Numbered from the stretch's first letter, positions 7,254-16,138 are shown. The stretch is DNA of 35,793 nucleotides from Desulfuromonadaceae bacterium UBA6124 (GCA_002423365.1 DIVU01000116.1:1-35793), one strand, 5' to 3'. Numbers and translations are program-made. The notes: generated by a model not told the origin, from the sequence alone.

Positions 7254-8516
7254 TCACCCTCGACCCTCCCGCCACGGCTCCCGCACGCTCCGTGTGTGTT
7301 CCACGGCGATCCGTCCCCGCTTCACCACCGTGCGGGGCGGGGCCAGTGTGGCGGCGATCTCTGCGACGGACCGGGCCTCCCAGACCACCAGGTCGGCCTG
7401 GCAGCCGACGGCGAGGCCGTAGTCCGGCAGGCGGAGCAGCCGGGCCGGCTGGTCGGTGAGCATCCGGAGCACGTCCGCCTGCTCCGCCGCCGTTCCCATG
7501 TGGGCCCCGAGCGTGAGCAAGAATCCCATCAGGGCCAGGTTGGCGTTGCCGACGGGGGTGAAGGCGTTGCAGACGTTGTTGGTGGCGGCGGCCACCGTCA
7601 CGCCGGCGGCGAGGAGGCGCTTGATCGGGGCCAGCCCCCGACGGACGCGGTGGCTGTCTTTCCGGCCCATCAGGTAGAGGTCGGTGGCCGGCAGCGTGAT
7701 GACCCCGACGCCGGCCGCCTTGAGCTCTGCCGCGATCGGCTCGAGGTCGGGGGGGGCGAGGGCGCCCAGCTCGGTGCAATGCCCCAGGGCCACCCGGCCC
7801 TGCCAGCCGTGGCGCACGGTCTGCTCGGCGATGTAGCGGAGGTGGAGATGCTCCGGCTCGTCGAAGAAGTCGACGTGGAAGTCCGCATCCACACCGAACT
7901 CCCGGGCGAGACGGAAGACGATGTCGATCTGGCCGAAGGGATCCGTGTCATTGTAGGGGCAGCCGCCGATCAGGTCGGCCCCGCGGCGCAAGGCCTCGGC
8001 GAGGAGCGCTTCGGTGCCCGGCGCCTGCAGGATCCCTTCCTGGGCGAAGGCGCAGAGCTGGAGGTCGAGGGCGGGAGCGTACTCTCGCCTGAGGGGCAGG
8101 AGCGCCTCGAGGCCGTTCAGGCCGACGATGGGGTCGACCTCGACATGGCTTCGCATGGCGGTGGTGCCGCTCCGGACGGCCAGATCGAGGACGGCCCGGG
8201 CCCGCCTGCGGATGTCCTCGATCGTGAAGTTGCGCTTGGCCTCTCCCGTGATCCGGATGGCCTCGGCCAGGGTCCCCTCGCGGCTCGGGGTCCGCTCGGA
8301 CAGGAGGGCCTTGTCCAGGTGGATATGGCAATCCACCAGGCCGGGCGTGACGGCGCATCCGCCGCAGGAGAGCCGCTGCGCCGCCGGCCGCTCCTGCAAG
8401 GGGCCGAGCGCCGCGATCCGGCCCCCCAGGCAGCCGATGTCGGCCGCGCGTCCGTCGGGGAGCCGGCAGTCCAAGAGCAGAAGATCAAACCCGGGCTCGA
8501 GACCTTGCCGATCCAT
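7254..8516 (-). CDS. Amidohydrolase, cytosine-deaminase / YahJ-like
   Basis: 420 residues of the metal-dependent amidohydrolase superfamily. A short N-terminal composite beta domain leads to the metal motif HIHLDK (64-69), followed by SHVEVDP (about 123), HVDFFDEPEH (214-223) and GHCTELG (246), in the order and spacing of cytosine deaminase/AtzC-type enzymes. The position usually held by the metal-binding or catalytic Asp reads ATNNVCNAFTPVG, with Asn in place of Asp; from memory this is a recurrent trait of the YahJ-like branch. It would hydrolyse a C-N bond in a cyclic amidine, amide or ureide. The start has GGGAGG six bases upstream. It follows a DUF1116 gene by 62 bases, the same pairing as yahG and yahJ in E. 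coli. The exact substrate is unknown. Confidence 0.85.
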   Translation of the reverse strand: MDRQGLEPGFDLLLLDCRLPDGRAADIGCLGGRIAALGPLQERPAAQRLSCGGCAVTPGLVDCHIHLDKALLSERTPSREGTLAEAIRITGEAKRNFTIEDIRRRARAVLDLAVRSGTTAMRSHVEVDPIVGLNGLEALLPLRREYAPALDLQLCAFAQEGILQAPGTEALLAEALRRGADLIGGCPYNDTDPFGQIDIVFRLAREFGVDADFHVDFFDEPEHLHLRYIAEQTVRHGWQGRVALGHCTELGALAPPDLEPIAAELKAAGVGVITLPATDLYLMGRKDSHRVRRGLAPIKRLLAAGVTVAAATNNVCNAFTPVGNANLALMGFLLTLGAHMGTAAEQADVLRMLTDQPARLLRLPDYGLAVGCQADLVVWEARSVAEIAATLAPPRTVVKRGRIAVEHTRSVREPWREGRG

Positions 8517-8578
8517 GCGTCGCCTCCCGATCCGGAGCGCTCACGCCGCCGCCAGGGCGCCCGGGAATCCGTGGATCC

Positions 8579-9820
8579 TCACGACGCCTTGCGCGTCGCG
8601 AAGGCCTGCAGCGCCTGCACGAAGCAGCCGAGGGGAGCCCGCGCCACCCCCGCGCCCACCTGGCCCGTGCCGGGGACCTTCCCGGCGATCCCCGTGTTGA
8701 TCATGGGGGCGATGCCGGTCTCGACCACCTTGCGGATGTCGATGCCCACGGGGGTGCCGCGCTCATCCATGGTCGGCATGCGGAAGTGCGGGTGCTCGCC
8801 CAGGCAGATCTCCGCCATCTCCTCGGTGTTGCGGATGGCGTCCTGGAGGCCGCCGGCGCCGACGAAGCGGGCCACGGCAGGGGACGCCGCCATGGCAAAG
8901 GCCCCCAGGCCGATCGTCTCGACGATGGCCGAGTCCCCCATGTCCGGATTGGCGTCGTCCTGGCTGAAGCCGGGGAAGTAGAGGCCGATCGGCATCTCCA
9001 CGGGGGCGGTGAACCAGCGGTCGCCGAGCCCGGCGACGCGGATGCCGAAGTCGGTCCCGTTGCGGGCCATCGTCACCACCAGGGTCGAGTCGGCGACCCC
9101 CAGGCAGGGATCGGTCGTGGCCTTGCCGACCGCCATGGCCAGGTTCAGGAAGAACTGGTCGTTGCCGGCGACGAAGTCCGCCACGCGGGCGATGGCGCCC
9201 GTCTCCGTCCGGACCCGGGCGAGCCGCCCCATCAGGGCCCGGGCCAGCAGGCAGGAGGCGGCCATGTTCCGCTGGTGCATGTCGTCGCCCATGCGGAGCG
9301 CCTGGGCCATCAGGGAGCGGAGATCGATGCCGTCGCCGGCCCGGATGGCCTCGCCCAGGACGGGGCCGGCCTCGGTGGCCAGCCAGCGGAGGCGCTCCAC
9401 GACGCTGTCGTCATTTGCCCCGAAGCGGAGGACCTTGCCGAGCCCCTCGTTGATGGCGACGTGGCCCCGGCTGCCGTGCGCGCGGTTCTCCACGACGAAG
9501 ACGGGCATGGACGGGGTGATGATGCCGGTCATGGGGCCGACGGCCCCCCGATCGTGGCAGGGGCCGATGGCGACCTCGCCCCTTTCCACCAGCCTCCGGG
9601 CCTCGGCGTCGTCGGGGGCCCAGTTCTCGTAGCGGATGGCGCAGAGGATCGCCGCCTGCACGGTGGGGCAGGCCCGGTCCCAGGGGAGGGGCGGGCCGGC
9701 ATGGCAGACCGTCCGATCAGGGAGGCCGAGCGCCTCTCTGGCCGGCCGGCAGTCGACGAGGAAGGGCTGGGCGCCGGTGAGGCGCTCGAGGACGGTCTGG
9801 TTGGCGGTCTTGATGCTCAT
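8579..9820 (-). CDS. DUF1116 family protein (YahG/YlbE-like; AllG relative)
   Basis: 413 residues. The segments CHDRGAVGPMTGI (88-100) and NEGLGKVLRFGA (124-135) are the hallmark strings of DUF1116, the family of E. coli YlbE and YahG. YlbE (AllG) has been assigned as a subunit of oxamate carbamoyltransferase together with FdrA (AllF) and YlbF (AllH) in anaerobic allantoin use. Here no FdrA-like or carbamate kinase gene is adjacent, so the activity may differ or the partners may lie elsewhere. The ATG overlaps the livF stop as ATGA (9817-9820), so it is translated as part of the ABC transporter operon. That coupling suggests it acts on the compound imported by that transporter. Family call firm; reaction inferred. 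Confidence 0.85.
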   Translation of the reverse strand: MSIKTANQTVLERLTGAQPFLVDCRPAREALGLPDRTVCHAGPPLPWDRACPTVQAAILCAIRYENWAPDDAEARRLVERGEVAIGPCHDRGAVGPMTGIITPSMPVFVVENRAHGSRGHVAINEGLGKVLRFGANDDSVVERLRWLATEAGPVLGEAIRAGDGIDLRSLMAQALRMGDDMHQRNMAASCLLARALMGRLARVRTETGAIARVADFVAGNDQFFLNLAMAVGKATTDPCLGVADSTLVVTMARNGTDFGIRVAGLGDRWFTAPVEMPIGLYFPGFSQDDANPDMGDSAIVETIGLGAFAMAASPAVARFVGAGGLQDAIRNTEEMAEICLGEHPHFRMPTMDERGTPVGIDIRKVVETGIAPMINTGIAGKVPGTGQVGAGVARAPLGCFVQALQAFATRKAS

Positions 9821-10560
9821 GGCGTCTCCTGTGAGTCGTGGCCGTGACCCAGATAGGCCTGCACGACCATGGGGTTCTCGCGGACCTCGGCCGCCGCCCC
9901 CTCCAGGACGATCCGCCCCCGCTCCAGCACGTAGGCCCGGTCGGCCAGGGCGAGCGCCTGCGCGGCCATCTGCTCGATCAGGAGGATGGTGAGCCCGGCG
10001 GCTTTCAGGCGGCCGATGGCGTCGAAGATCTGCCGGGTCAGGACCGGCGACAGGCCGAGCGACGGCTCGTCCAGCAAGAGCACGCGGGGCCGCGCCATGA
10101 GGCCGCGGGCCAGGGCGAGCATCTGCTGCTGGCCGCCGGAGAGGCCGCCCGCGAGCTGGTCCAGCCGCTCGCGCAGAGCGGGGAAGAGGCAGAGCTGCTC
10201 CTCCAGGTCCCGCGCGATGCCGGCCGGATCCCGGCCGTCGCGCCGCGGCAAGGTTCCCAGCATAAGGTTGTCGCGCACCGTCTGGTCGCCGAAGATCGCG
10301 CGGCCTTCCGGGACCAGGATCACGCCCTGCCGGGCCACGGCGTAGGCCGGGCGGCCTCCGATGGAGAGGCCGTCCAGGGCGATCCGGCCCCCGCGCGGCG
10401 CGAGCAGCCCGGCCACCGTCTTGAGGAGCGTCGTCTTGCCGGCGCCGTTGGCGCCGACGATGGTCACCACCTCCCCCGGGCGCACGGCGAGCGAGATCCC
10501 GTGCAGCACCGAGGCGGCTCCGTAGCCGACCACGAGGTCGGCAATCTGGAGATCGCTCAT
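9817..10560 (-). CDS. livF: Branched-chain-type ABC transporter ATPase (LivF)
   Basis: 247 residues. Walker A GANGAGKTT (36-44), signature LSGGQQQ (140-146) and Walker B VLLLDEP (160-166) are all intact, and the PEGR motif (84-87) marks the LivF type. It powers uptake together with the LivG half of the preceding fusion protein. The ATG at 10560 is chosen because it opens directly with the nucleotide-binding fold and overlaps the end of the upstream gene by four bases; the same frame stays open further upstream only as a shadow of the livM-livG reading frame. Its stop overlaps the DUF1116 start. Despite the name, members of this family import amides, urea and aromatic acids as well as amino acids. 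Confidence 0.95.
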   Translation of the reverse strand: MSDLQIADLVVGYGAASVLHGISLAVRPGEVVTIVGANGAGKTTLLKTVAGLLAPRGGRIALDGLSIGGRPAYAVARQGVILVPEGRAIFGDQTVRDNLMLGTLPRRDGRDPAGIARDLEEQLCLFPALRERLDQLAGGLSGGQQQMLALARGLMARPRVLLLDEPSLGLSPVLTRQIFDAIGRLKAAGLTILLIEQMAAQALALADRAYVLERGRIVLEGAAAEVRENPMVVQAYLGHGHDSQETP

Positions 10561-12284
10561 CCCGCCGCTCCCAGATAGGCCTCGATCACGCCCGGATGCC
10601 GGCGCACCTCGCCGGGCGATCCCTCGGCGATGACCCGCCCGTAGTCGAGGACGGTGATCCGATCGGAGATGGCCATCACCAGGTCCATGTGGTGCTCCAC
10701 CAGGATGATGGCGGGCCCGCCGTGATCCCGCAGGGCGGAAAGCTCCGCGATTAGCTCCCGGATCTCGGTGGGGCCCAGGCCGGCCGCCGGCTCGTCCAGC
10801 AGGAGCAGCGTCGGCCGGGTGGCGAGGGCACGCACGATCTCCAGCCGCCGGCGAGAGCCCGCGGGAAGGGCGTCGGCGGGACGGTCCGCCCACTCGGCAA
10901 GTCCGGCGGCGGCGAGGAGCGCGCCGCTTTCCTCTGCCAGGCGCCGCTCCCGCCGCCGCACGGCCGGCGCGCCCAGCATCGCCCCCAGCACATTCCCCAG
11001 CCTCCGCCCGGCGATCCCGACCGCGACATTCTCGGCGACCGTGAGGTCGCCGAAGAGCTGCGCCGTCTGGAAGGTCCGGGCGATGCCGAGCCGGGCGACG
11101 GCATAGGGGGGGCGGCCGCTCACGGCCTCGCGGCCCAGCCGGACCGTCCCGCTCCCGGGGCTGTAAAATCCCGAGAGGATGTTCAGGAGCGTTGTCTTGC
11201 CGGCGCCGTTCGGTCCGATGATGGCGTGGATGCCTGTGGCGGGCACCTGGACGGAAACCTCCGCCAGGGCGGCCACGCCGCCGAAGGCGATCCCGACTCC
11301 CGCCACCTCGAGCAGCGCACCGGGCTGTCCCTCCGCCGCCGGCGCGTCGGAGGGGGCGGCTGCGGGCGGGGCCGGTGCCGCGGCGAAGCCGGCCGCGCGC
11401 CTGCCCGCCAGGGCGCCGACCAGCCCGGCGGGCAGCCAGTAGATGGAGGTGAGCAGGAGCAGCCCGTACAGGATCAGTCGATAGTCGACGAGGCTGGTCA
11501 GCAGCTCCGGCAGCACGGTCAGGACCAGGCTGCCGGCCAGGGGGCCCGCCACGGTGCCGACCCCCCCGAAGAGGAGCGCCAGGAGGTAGAGGATCGAGGT
11601 CTGCAGCCCGAAGCTGTCGGGGGAGATGTAGCCGTTGAGGAAGGCGAAGAGAGCCCCGGACGCCCCCGCGAAGCCCGCGGAGATCGTGAACGCGACGATC
11701 CGGACGAAATAGGCCGAGAGGCCGAGCGATTCGGCTGCCACCTCGCTGCTGCGGACCGCGAGAAATGCGCGCCCCCAGGGGGAGGCGCGGAGGTTCCGGA
11801 CCAGCCAGAGGGCACAGGCGGCCACGGCGCAGATGATGAGGTAGCCCTGCGCCAGCGTCGGCTTCGGGATGTCGAAGATGCCCCCCGGCCCCCCGGTCAG
11901 GCCGACCCATTCCACCAGCACGCCTTCCACGATGATCCCGAAGGCGATGGTCACCATGGCGAGATAGGGCCCCGAGACGCGCAGCGCCGCCCCCGCCACG
12001 ACCACGCCGACTGCGGCCGCCCCCGCCACGGCCGCGAGCGCCGCCGCCGCCGGATGGAGGCCGGCACCGACCGTGAGGATCGCCGCCAGGTAGGCCCCGA
12101 TGGCGCAGAACCCGGCATGCCCCAGCGAGATCTGCCCGGTGAAGCCGGTCAGGATGTTGAGACCGGCGGTGACGATGGTGAGGAGCCCGACGCTGGCCCC
12201 CACGTAGAGGTAGTAGGTGTTGGCCGTGGCGAGGGGCAGCCCGAAGACCGCGGCCGCCAGGATGATCCAGCCGATGCGACGCAC
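10557..12284 (-). CDS. Fused ABC transporter permease-ATPase (LivM-LivG)
   Basis: 575 residues in one uninterrupted frame, beginning at a GTG that overlaps the livH stop by one base. Residues 1 to about 292 are a LivM permease with the family strings ILTGFTGQISLGHAGF (44-59) and GLTGGPGGI (128-136). An Ala/Pro-rich linker of about 30 residues (293-323) joins it to a LivG ATPase with Walker A GPNGAGKTT (357-365), the RTFQ motif (403-406), and Walker B LLLLDEP (493-499). The ABC signature reads LPAGSRRRLE instead of the usual LPYGQQRRLE, a weakened form; the intact LSGGQ of LivF would compensate for this in a heterodimer. Such fusions occur in several lineages. The C-terminal HH pair in LVEHHMDLV is the normal switch histidine region. 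Confidence 0.93.
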   Translation of the reverse strand: MRRIGWIILAAAVFGLPLATANTYYLYVGASVGLLTIVTAGLNILTGFTGQISLGHAGFCAIGAYLAAILTVGAGLHPAAAALAAVAGAAAVGVVVAGAALRVSGPYLAMVTIAFGIIVEGVLVEWVGLTGGPGGIFDIPKPTLAQGYLIICAVAACALWLVRNLRASPWGRAFLAVRSSEVAAESLGLSAYFVRIVAFTISAGFAGASGALFAFLNGYISPDSFGLQTSILYLLALLFGGVGTVAGPLAGSLVLTVLPELLTSLVDYRLILYGLLLLTSIYWLPAGLVGALAGRRAAGFAAAPAPPAAAPSDAPAAEGQPGALLEVAGVGIAFGGVAALAEVSVQVPATGIHAIIGPNGAGKTTLLNILSGFYSPGSGTVRLGREAVSGRPPYAVARLGIARTFQTAQLFGDLTVAENVAVGIAGRRLGNVLGAMLGAPAVRRRERRLAEESGALLAAAGLAEWADRPADALPAGSRRRLEIVRALATRPTLLLLDEPAAGLGPTEIRELIAELSALRDHGGPAIILVEHHMDLVMAISDRITVLDYGRVIAEGSPGEVRRHPGVIEAYLGAAG

Positions 12285-13153
12285 TACACCCGCCTCGTGG
12301 GCCGGGAGCCGAGCAGGCCCCAGGGCCGGATGATGAGGACGAGGATCACCAGGGCGAAGCCCACGATCTCCCGCGCGCCCGTCGAGAGGTAGCCGGCCAC
12401 CAGCGACTCCACCAGGCCGTAGGCGAGGCCGGCGACGATGATCCCCGGGGCCGACTCCAGCCCGCCGATGATGGCCACGGCGAAGGCCTTGAGGCCGATG
12501 ATCGTCCCCATGGTGGCCGCCACGTTCAGGATGGGGGCGAGCAGCACCCCGGCGACGGCCGCCAGGACGGCCGAGAGGGCGTAGGCGGCCATCACCGCGC
12601 GGGGGATGTGGATCCCCATCAGGCTGGCGGCCTCGGCGTTCCAGGCCACCGCCTTGAGCTGCTTGCCGTAGGACGTCCGGTGGTAGAAGTACTGGACGCC
12701 CGCCACCAGGCAGAGACCCACCACCGGGATCAGCAGCTCCTGTGGGTAGAAGCCCGCGCCGCCCACCAGGATGGGCTGCTGGGTCAGCGCCGAGGGAAAC
12801 GCCCGGGCGTCCTTCCCGAAGAGCAGCATGGCCGTGTTCTCGGCGATGATCCCGCAGGCGATGGTGGAGAGAAGCCAGGCCGGCGAGGCGGTGCGGAAGA
12901 AGGGGTAGACCGCGATCCGCTCGATCGCGATCCCGTAGGCGGCGAGCGCCGCCAGCGTGACGGCAAGCGAGGGGAGCAGCGGCCAGCCGAGGCCCACGTG
13001 GCAGCCATAGGCCACCACCGCCCCGGCCATCACCGCGGTGCCCTGGGCGAAGTTCATGGTGCGGCTGGTGACCCAGGTGATGTGGTATCCCAGGGCCACC
13101 AGCCCGTACATGCTCCCCAGGGCGAGTCCGGTGACGAGAAGCTGAACGAGCAT
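12284..13153 (-). CDS. livH: Branched-chain-type ABC transporter permease (LivH)
   Basis: 289 residues, entirely hydrophobic with seven to eight predicted helices. The family string SMYGLVALGYHITWVTSRTM near residue 15 and the GLESAPGIIVAGLAYGLVE segment near the C-terminus are typical of LivH. The ATG at 13153 begins one base after the binding-protein stop, which fixes the start; an upstream extension would lie inside the binding-protein gene. It forms the membrane channel with the LivM half of the next gene. Confidence 0.94.
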   Translation of the reverse strand: MLVQLLVTGLALGSMYGLVALGYHITWVTSRTMNFAQGTAVMAGAVVAYGCHVGLGWPLLPSLAVTLAALAAYGIAIERIAVYPFFRTASPAWLLSTIACGIIAENTAMLLFGKDARAFPSALTQQPILVGGAGFYPQELLIPVVGLCLVAGVQYFYHRTSYGKQLKAVAWNAEAASLMGIHIPRAVMAAYALSAVLAAVAGVLLAPILNVAATMGTIIGLKAFAVAIIGGLESAPGIIVAGLAYGLVESLVAGYLSTGAREIVGFALVILVLIIRPWGLLGSRPTRRV

Positions 13154-13154
13154 C

Positions 13155-14330
13155 CTACTTCGTCGCCACCGGAACGATCTTTCCGCCCTTCCAGACGACC
13201 ATGATGTAGTCGTCATCGGTCAGGGCGTCGTGCTGGTCCGCCGTGAAGGGCGGCTTGTAGGTCTTGATGAGGCCCGCGTAGGGGGCCTGCAGGCTCTCCA
13301 GGGCGTCCCGGACCTTGGCCCCGTCCGCGGAGCCGGCCTGGGCGACGGCGAGGGCGATCAGGTGCATGCCGTCATAGGCGTTGGCCGTGCCCACGGGGGC
13401 GATGATATCCTCGGGGCCCTTCACCCCGTACTTGTCCTTGAGGGCCTTGAGGAGGGCCTGGCCCCGCTCGTTCTGCTTGCCGAAGAAGGAGTAGGTCTGC
13501 AGGAAGGCCACCCCGTCCGAGAGGTCGCCGGTCAGCTCGGCGAACCGGCCCCCCGAGATGCCCCAGTGGGCCACCATGGGCACCGCCCAGCCGATCTTGG
13601 CCCGCGACTTCACCACCTGGGCCCCCTCGGGGGCGTTGGCCACCATGATCACCACGTCGGCCCCGGCGTTCTTCAGTCGCAGCAGCTGCGGGCTCATGTC
13701 CGGGTCGTTCCAGTTGAACTTCTCGATCCCGACGTGCTTGACCTTGCGCTCGGCAAGCCACTTGAGGAGGCCGACCTCGTTCGACTGCCCCCAGGCGGTG
13801 TTCTCCAGGAGGAGGCCCGGCTTGGTCTTCTTGAGGGTATCCAGCGCGTAGCGGGTCAGGTACCGGTCGGCGTAGTCGTCGTTGGCGGAGACCCGGAAGA
13901 CGTAGTTGGGCTTCTTCCCGTTCTGGGCGATGTTGGTTCCCGCCGCCCAGGCGCCCATGTAGGGGGTCTTCAACTCGTGCCAGACGGGGACCTGCGCCAG
14001 GGCGACGGTGGTGTGCAGGCCGCCAAAGACCGCCGCGACCTTCTCCCGCTCGACCAGCTCGCGGGCGATGGTCACCCCCTTGGCCGGATTGCCCTCGTCG
14101 TCGCGGATGACCAGCTCGAGCTTCCTGCCGCCGAGGAGGCCCCCCTTGGCGTTGATCTCGTCGATGGCGATCTGGATGCCCCGCTTGATGGCCTCCCCGG
14201 AGGCGGCGGAGCCCCCGGAGACGGCCGCCGCCAGGCCGATCTTGAGGGGGGATGCGGCTGGGGCCGGCGAGGCTGCCGACAGGGAAAGTGCAACGGCACA
14301 GGCGAGAAGCAACGAACACACATACCGCAT
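13155..14330 (-). CDS. ABC transporter substrate-binding protein, type I periplasmic (LivJ/AmiC-like)
   Basis: 391 residues. A Sec signal peptide (LLLACAVALSLSAASPAPAA) is followed by the characteristic opening LKIGLAAAVSGGSAASGEAI and the helix GIQIAIDEINAKGGLLGGRK. The rest has the two-lobed type I fold pattern, including FRVSANDDYADRY and the closing DDDYIMVVWKGGKIVPV. It captures the ligand for the Liv-type importer encoded just downstream. An AAGGAGG lies seven bases before the ATG. It is the first gene of the transporter set and is separated from the protease gene by 188 bases. Ligand identity cannot be read from the sequence; the downstream DUF1116 and amidohydrolase genes hint at an amide or ureide rather than leucine. 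Confidence 0.93.
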   Translation of the reverse strand: MRYVCSLLLACAVALSLSAASPAPAASPLKIGLAAAVSGGSAASGEAIKRGIQIAIDEINAKGGLLGGRKLELVIRDDEGNPAKGVTIARELVEREKVAAVFGGLHTTVALAQVPVWHELKTPYMGAWAAGTNIAQNGKKPNYVFRVSANDDYADRYLTRYALDTLKKTKPGLLLENTAWGQSNEVGLLKWLAERKVKHVGIEKFNWNDPDMSPQLLRLKNAGADVVIMVANAPEGAQVVKSRAKIGWAVPMVAHWGISGGRFAELTGDLSDGVAFLQTYSFFGKQNERGQALLKALKDKYGVKGPEDIIAPVGTANAYDGMHLIALAVAQAGSADGAKVRDALESLQAPYAGLIKTYKPPFTADQHDALTDDDYIMVVWKGGKIVPVATK

Positions 14331-14480
14331 GGCTGGCCTCCTTGGCGAACGTCCACTTGCTTGGTGTTTGGAGGGATTCCCCGCGAGTGTCGGATCGGTC
14401 GTCGCGCCGCGGGGGCGGCACTCGCTACGGCGAATGCGCCCCTCTATGTATCACAACTCGGGGGCAAAGAAAACGCCCAT

Positions 14481-14495
14481 GCGCCCCCGGGGCGC
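14481..14495 (-). terminator. GC hairpin followed by T-rich stretch
   Basis: A 7-base perfect inverted repeat around a single base (arms GCGCCCC/GGGGCGC). On the - strand it is followed after eight bases by TTTTCTTT. It sits 24 bases past the stop of the protease gene and could partly terminate the upstream transcript before the ABC transporter genes. The loop is very tight, so this is a weak call. Confidence 0.3.
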
Positions 14496-14518
14496 GAGGG
14501 CCGGTCCGGGAGGGGGGC

Positions 14519-15145
14519 TCAGCGCATCGGCAGCAGGGCAAAGATGACGGCGCTCCAGACGGAGTGCGAGACGATCACGGGGGGCAGGCTGCCGAGGCGG
14601 GCGTACATGGCCCCCCAGAAGGCTCCGGCCACCGCCGCGGCGCCGACGAGCATGAAGTTCATCGAGCTGAGGTGCACGCCCGCATAGATCGCCGTGGCCA
14701 GGATCCAGCCCGCGCCGCGGCCGAAGCGGGCCATCAGGCTTCGCTGCAGGTACCCCCGCCAGTAGATCTCCTCGCAGGGGCCGGTGACGAAGAACAGCAG
14801 CAGGGCGACGACCTCCGGAGGAGTCCCTGCTCCCTTCTGGTAGATGGCGCCGATCTGCCCTCCGGCAAAATCGAACAGGAGCATGGACACGCTCCGGCCG
14901 AGCCAGAAGATCAGGTAGAGCCCCGCGGCCGAGCCGAGCCCGAGCGCCACCGCGCGCCGGTCGAGCCGCAACGCCCCGCGGGTCTCCGGCTGCAGGAAGA
15001 GGGCGAGCGCGGCCAGCGTGGCCGCGGAGAGCGAGATCTTGATCCAGAAGGAGACCCCGCCCAGCGCGAACGCGATGAACCAGAGCACGCAGGCCAGCGC
15101 CACGGTCCCCGCCAGCGGCCCGGCCCGGAACTCCTCCCGCCTCAC
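14519..15145 (-). CDS. CPBP-family intramembrane metalloprotease (Rce1/CAAX-like)
   Basis: 208 residues with about six hydrophobic segments. The defining motifs of the CPBP (Abi) family are present: EExxxR as EEIYWR (125-130), a second-motif histidine in AGVHLS (158), and a third-motif histidine in SHSVW (194). These residues form the glutamate-based active site of Rce1-type proteases, which cleave within the membrane; bacterial members act in peptide maturation, stress or immunity to bacteriocins. It begins at a GTG whose last two bases begin the stop of the prenyltransferase gene (GTGA, 15145-15142), so the two are coupled. A prenyltransferase next to a CAAX-type protease is suggestive, but bacterial UbiA enzymes prenylate quinone rings rather than proteins, so a functional link is unproven. 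Confidence 0.85.
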   Translation of the reverse strand: MRREEFRAGPLAGTVALACVLWFIAFALGGVSFWIKISLSAATLAALALFLQPETRGALRLDRRAVALGLGSAAGLYLIFWLGRSVSMLLFDFAGGQIGAIYQKGAGTPPEVVALLLFFVTGPCEEIYWRGYLQRSLMARFGRGAGWILATAIYAGVHLSSMNFMLVGAAAVAGAFWGAMYARLGSLPPVIVSHSVWSAVIFALLPMR

Positions 15146-16032
15146 GCGAGCCCCCCCAGGATCAGCGAGACGACCAGCAGCAGGCCGAACACGGTATCCA
15201 GCCTGGCCGTCTGGGCGTCGGCGTCGAGCGGGATCTCCCTGGCCATCTGGCGCAACAGCTTCGCCGCCATGGGGGTCGAGAGCAGCACGAGCAGGGACCA
15301 GCGGGGGAGCGGGCCCAGCAGGGACATTCCCACCGCGACCGCATAGGCCGCCACGATCAGCCCCAGGTAGAGCCGCAGCCCCCGGCGCGGCCCGAGGAGG
15401 GTCGGCAGGGTGCGGATGCCCCTGGCCCCGTCGAAGGCGGCGTCGCGGAGGTTGTTGGCCAGCAGGACCAGGGCCACCAGCACGCCGAAGGGCACCGAGA
15501 CGAGCAGGACGCCGCCGTCGATGCGCTGCCGCTGGACGAAGTAAGCCCCGGCCACCATGAGCGGGCCCCACATGAGGAAGACCGAGACCTCTCCAAGGGC
15601 CAGGTACTTGTAGCGGAGGGGGGCGGCGGTGTACAGGAGGCCGGCGGCGCAGCCGATCAGGCCGATCCAGAGCACCGTCCACCCCCGGGTCGCCGCCAGG
15701 AAGAGGCCGATCCCCGCGGCCAGGGCCCAGAGGGCATAGGCGGCCGCGCGGACCTGGCGGGGCTCCAGTCGCCCGTCCATCAGGGGGTGCGGACGGTAGC
15801 GCGCCGTGGGGACCTCCGGGCTATCCACGCCGCTCGTGACGTCGTCGTAGTCGTTGCGGAGGTTGGTCGCGGCGTGCATCAGCACGCTGCCGAGAAGGGC
15901 GAGGGCATACAGCCCCCAGGAGAAGCCGCCTCCCGGCACGGCCAGGGCGCTGCCCACGCTGACGGAGATGGCGGTCATGGTGAACGACCAGGGGCGGCTC
16001 GTCAGGATCAGCTGGCGGAAGAGATCGGCCAT
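15142..16032 (-). CDS. UbiA-family prenyltransferase, MenA-like
   Basis: 296 residues with about eight to nine membrane helices. The first aspartate-rich motif is NDYDDVTSGVD (60-70) and the second is NNLRDAAFDGARG (193-205); together they bind the Mg-diphosphate of the prenyl donor. The pattern, with LTSRPWSFTMT at the start and an NDxxD rather than a UbiA-type NxxxDxxxD motif, is closest to 1,4-dihydroxy-2-naphthoate prenyltransferase (MenA) of menaquinone synthesis. No other men or mqn genes are nearby. The start at 16032 is chosen because it opens the conserved N-terminus, with GAGGGA ten bases upstream; the longer frame contains no family sequence. A strong promoter lies about 107 bases upstream. 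Confidence 0.85.
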   Translation of the reverse strand: MADLFRQLILTSRPWSFTMTAISVSVGSALAVPGGGFSWGLYALALLGSVLMHAATNLRNDYDDVTSGVDSPEVPTARYRPHPLMDGRLEPRQVRAAAYALWALAAGIGLFLAATRGWTVLWIGLIGCAAGLLYTAAPLRYKYLALGEVSVFLMWGPLMVAGAYFVQRQRIDGGVLLVSVPFGVLVALVLLANNLRDAAFDGARGIRTLPTLLGPRRGLRLYLGLIVAAYAVAVGMSLLGPLPRWSLLVLLSTPMAAKLLRQMAREIPLDADAQTARLDTVFGLLLVVSLILGGLA

Positions 16033-16138
16033 GGGCTGAATTCCCTCAAGGGAAACCGGCCTCTCGTGTCCCGGGTCCCGATTTCTGCCCTCATCCGGGC
16101 CCCCAGGGGTCGGCGTGGTTCCTGGCGAGAGCGGGGAA

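Noticed and set aside
7167..8981. 604-codon + strand open frame
   Set aside because: Antisense to the amidohydrolase and DUF1116 genes, with low-complexity sequence and no motif.
9817..11910. A longer 697-codon version of the LivF frame
   Set aside because: The part upstream of 10560 is an out-of-frame reading of the livM-livG gene; the ATPase fold starts exactly at the ATG at 10560.
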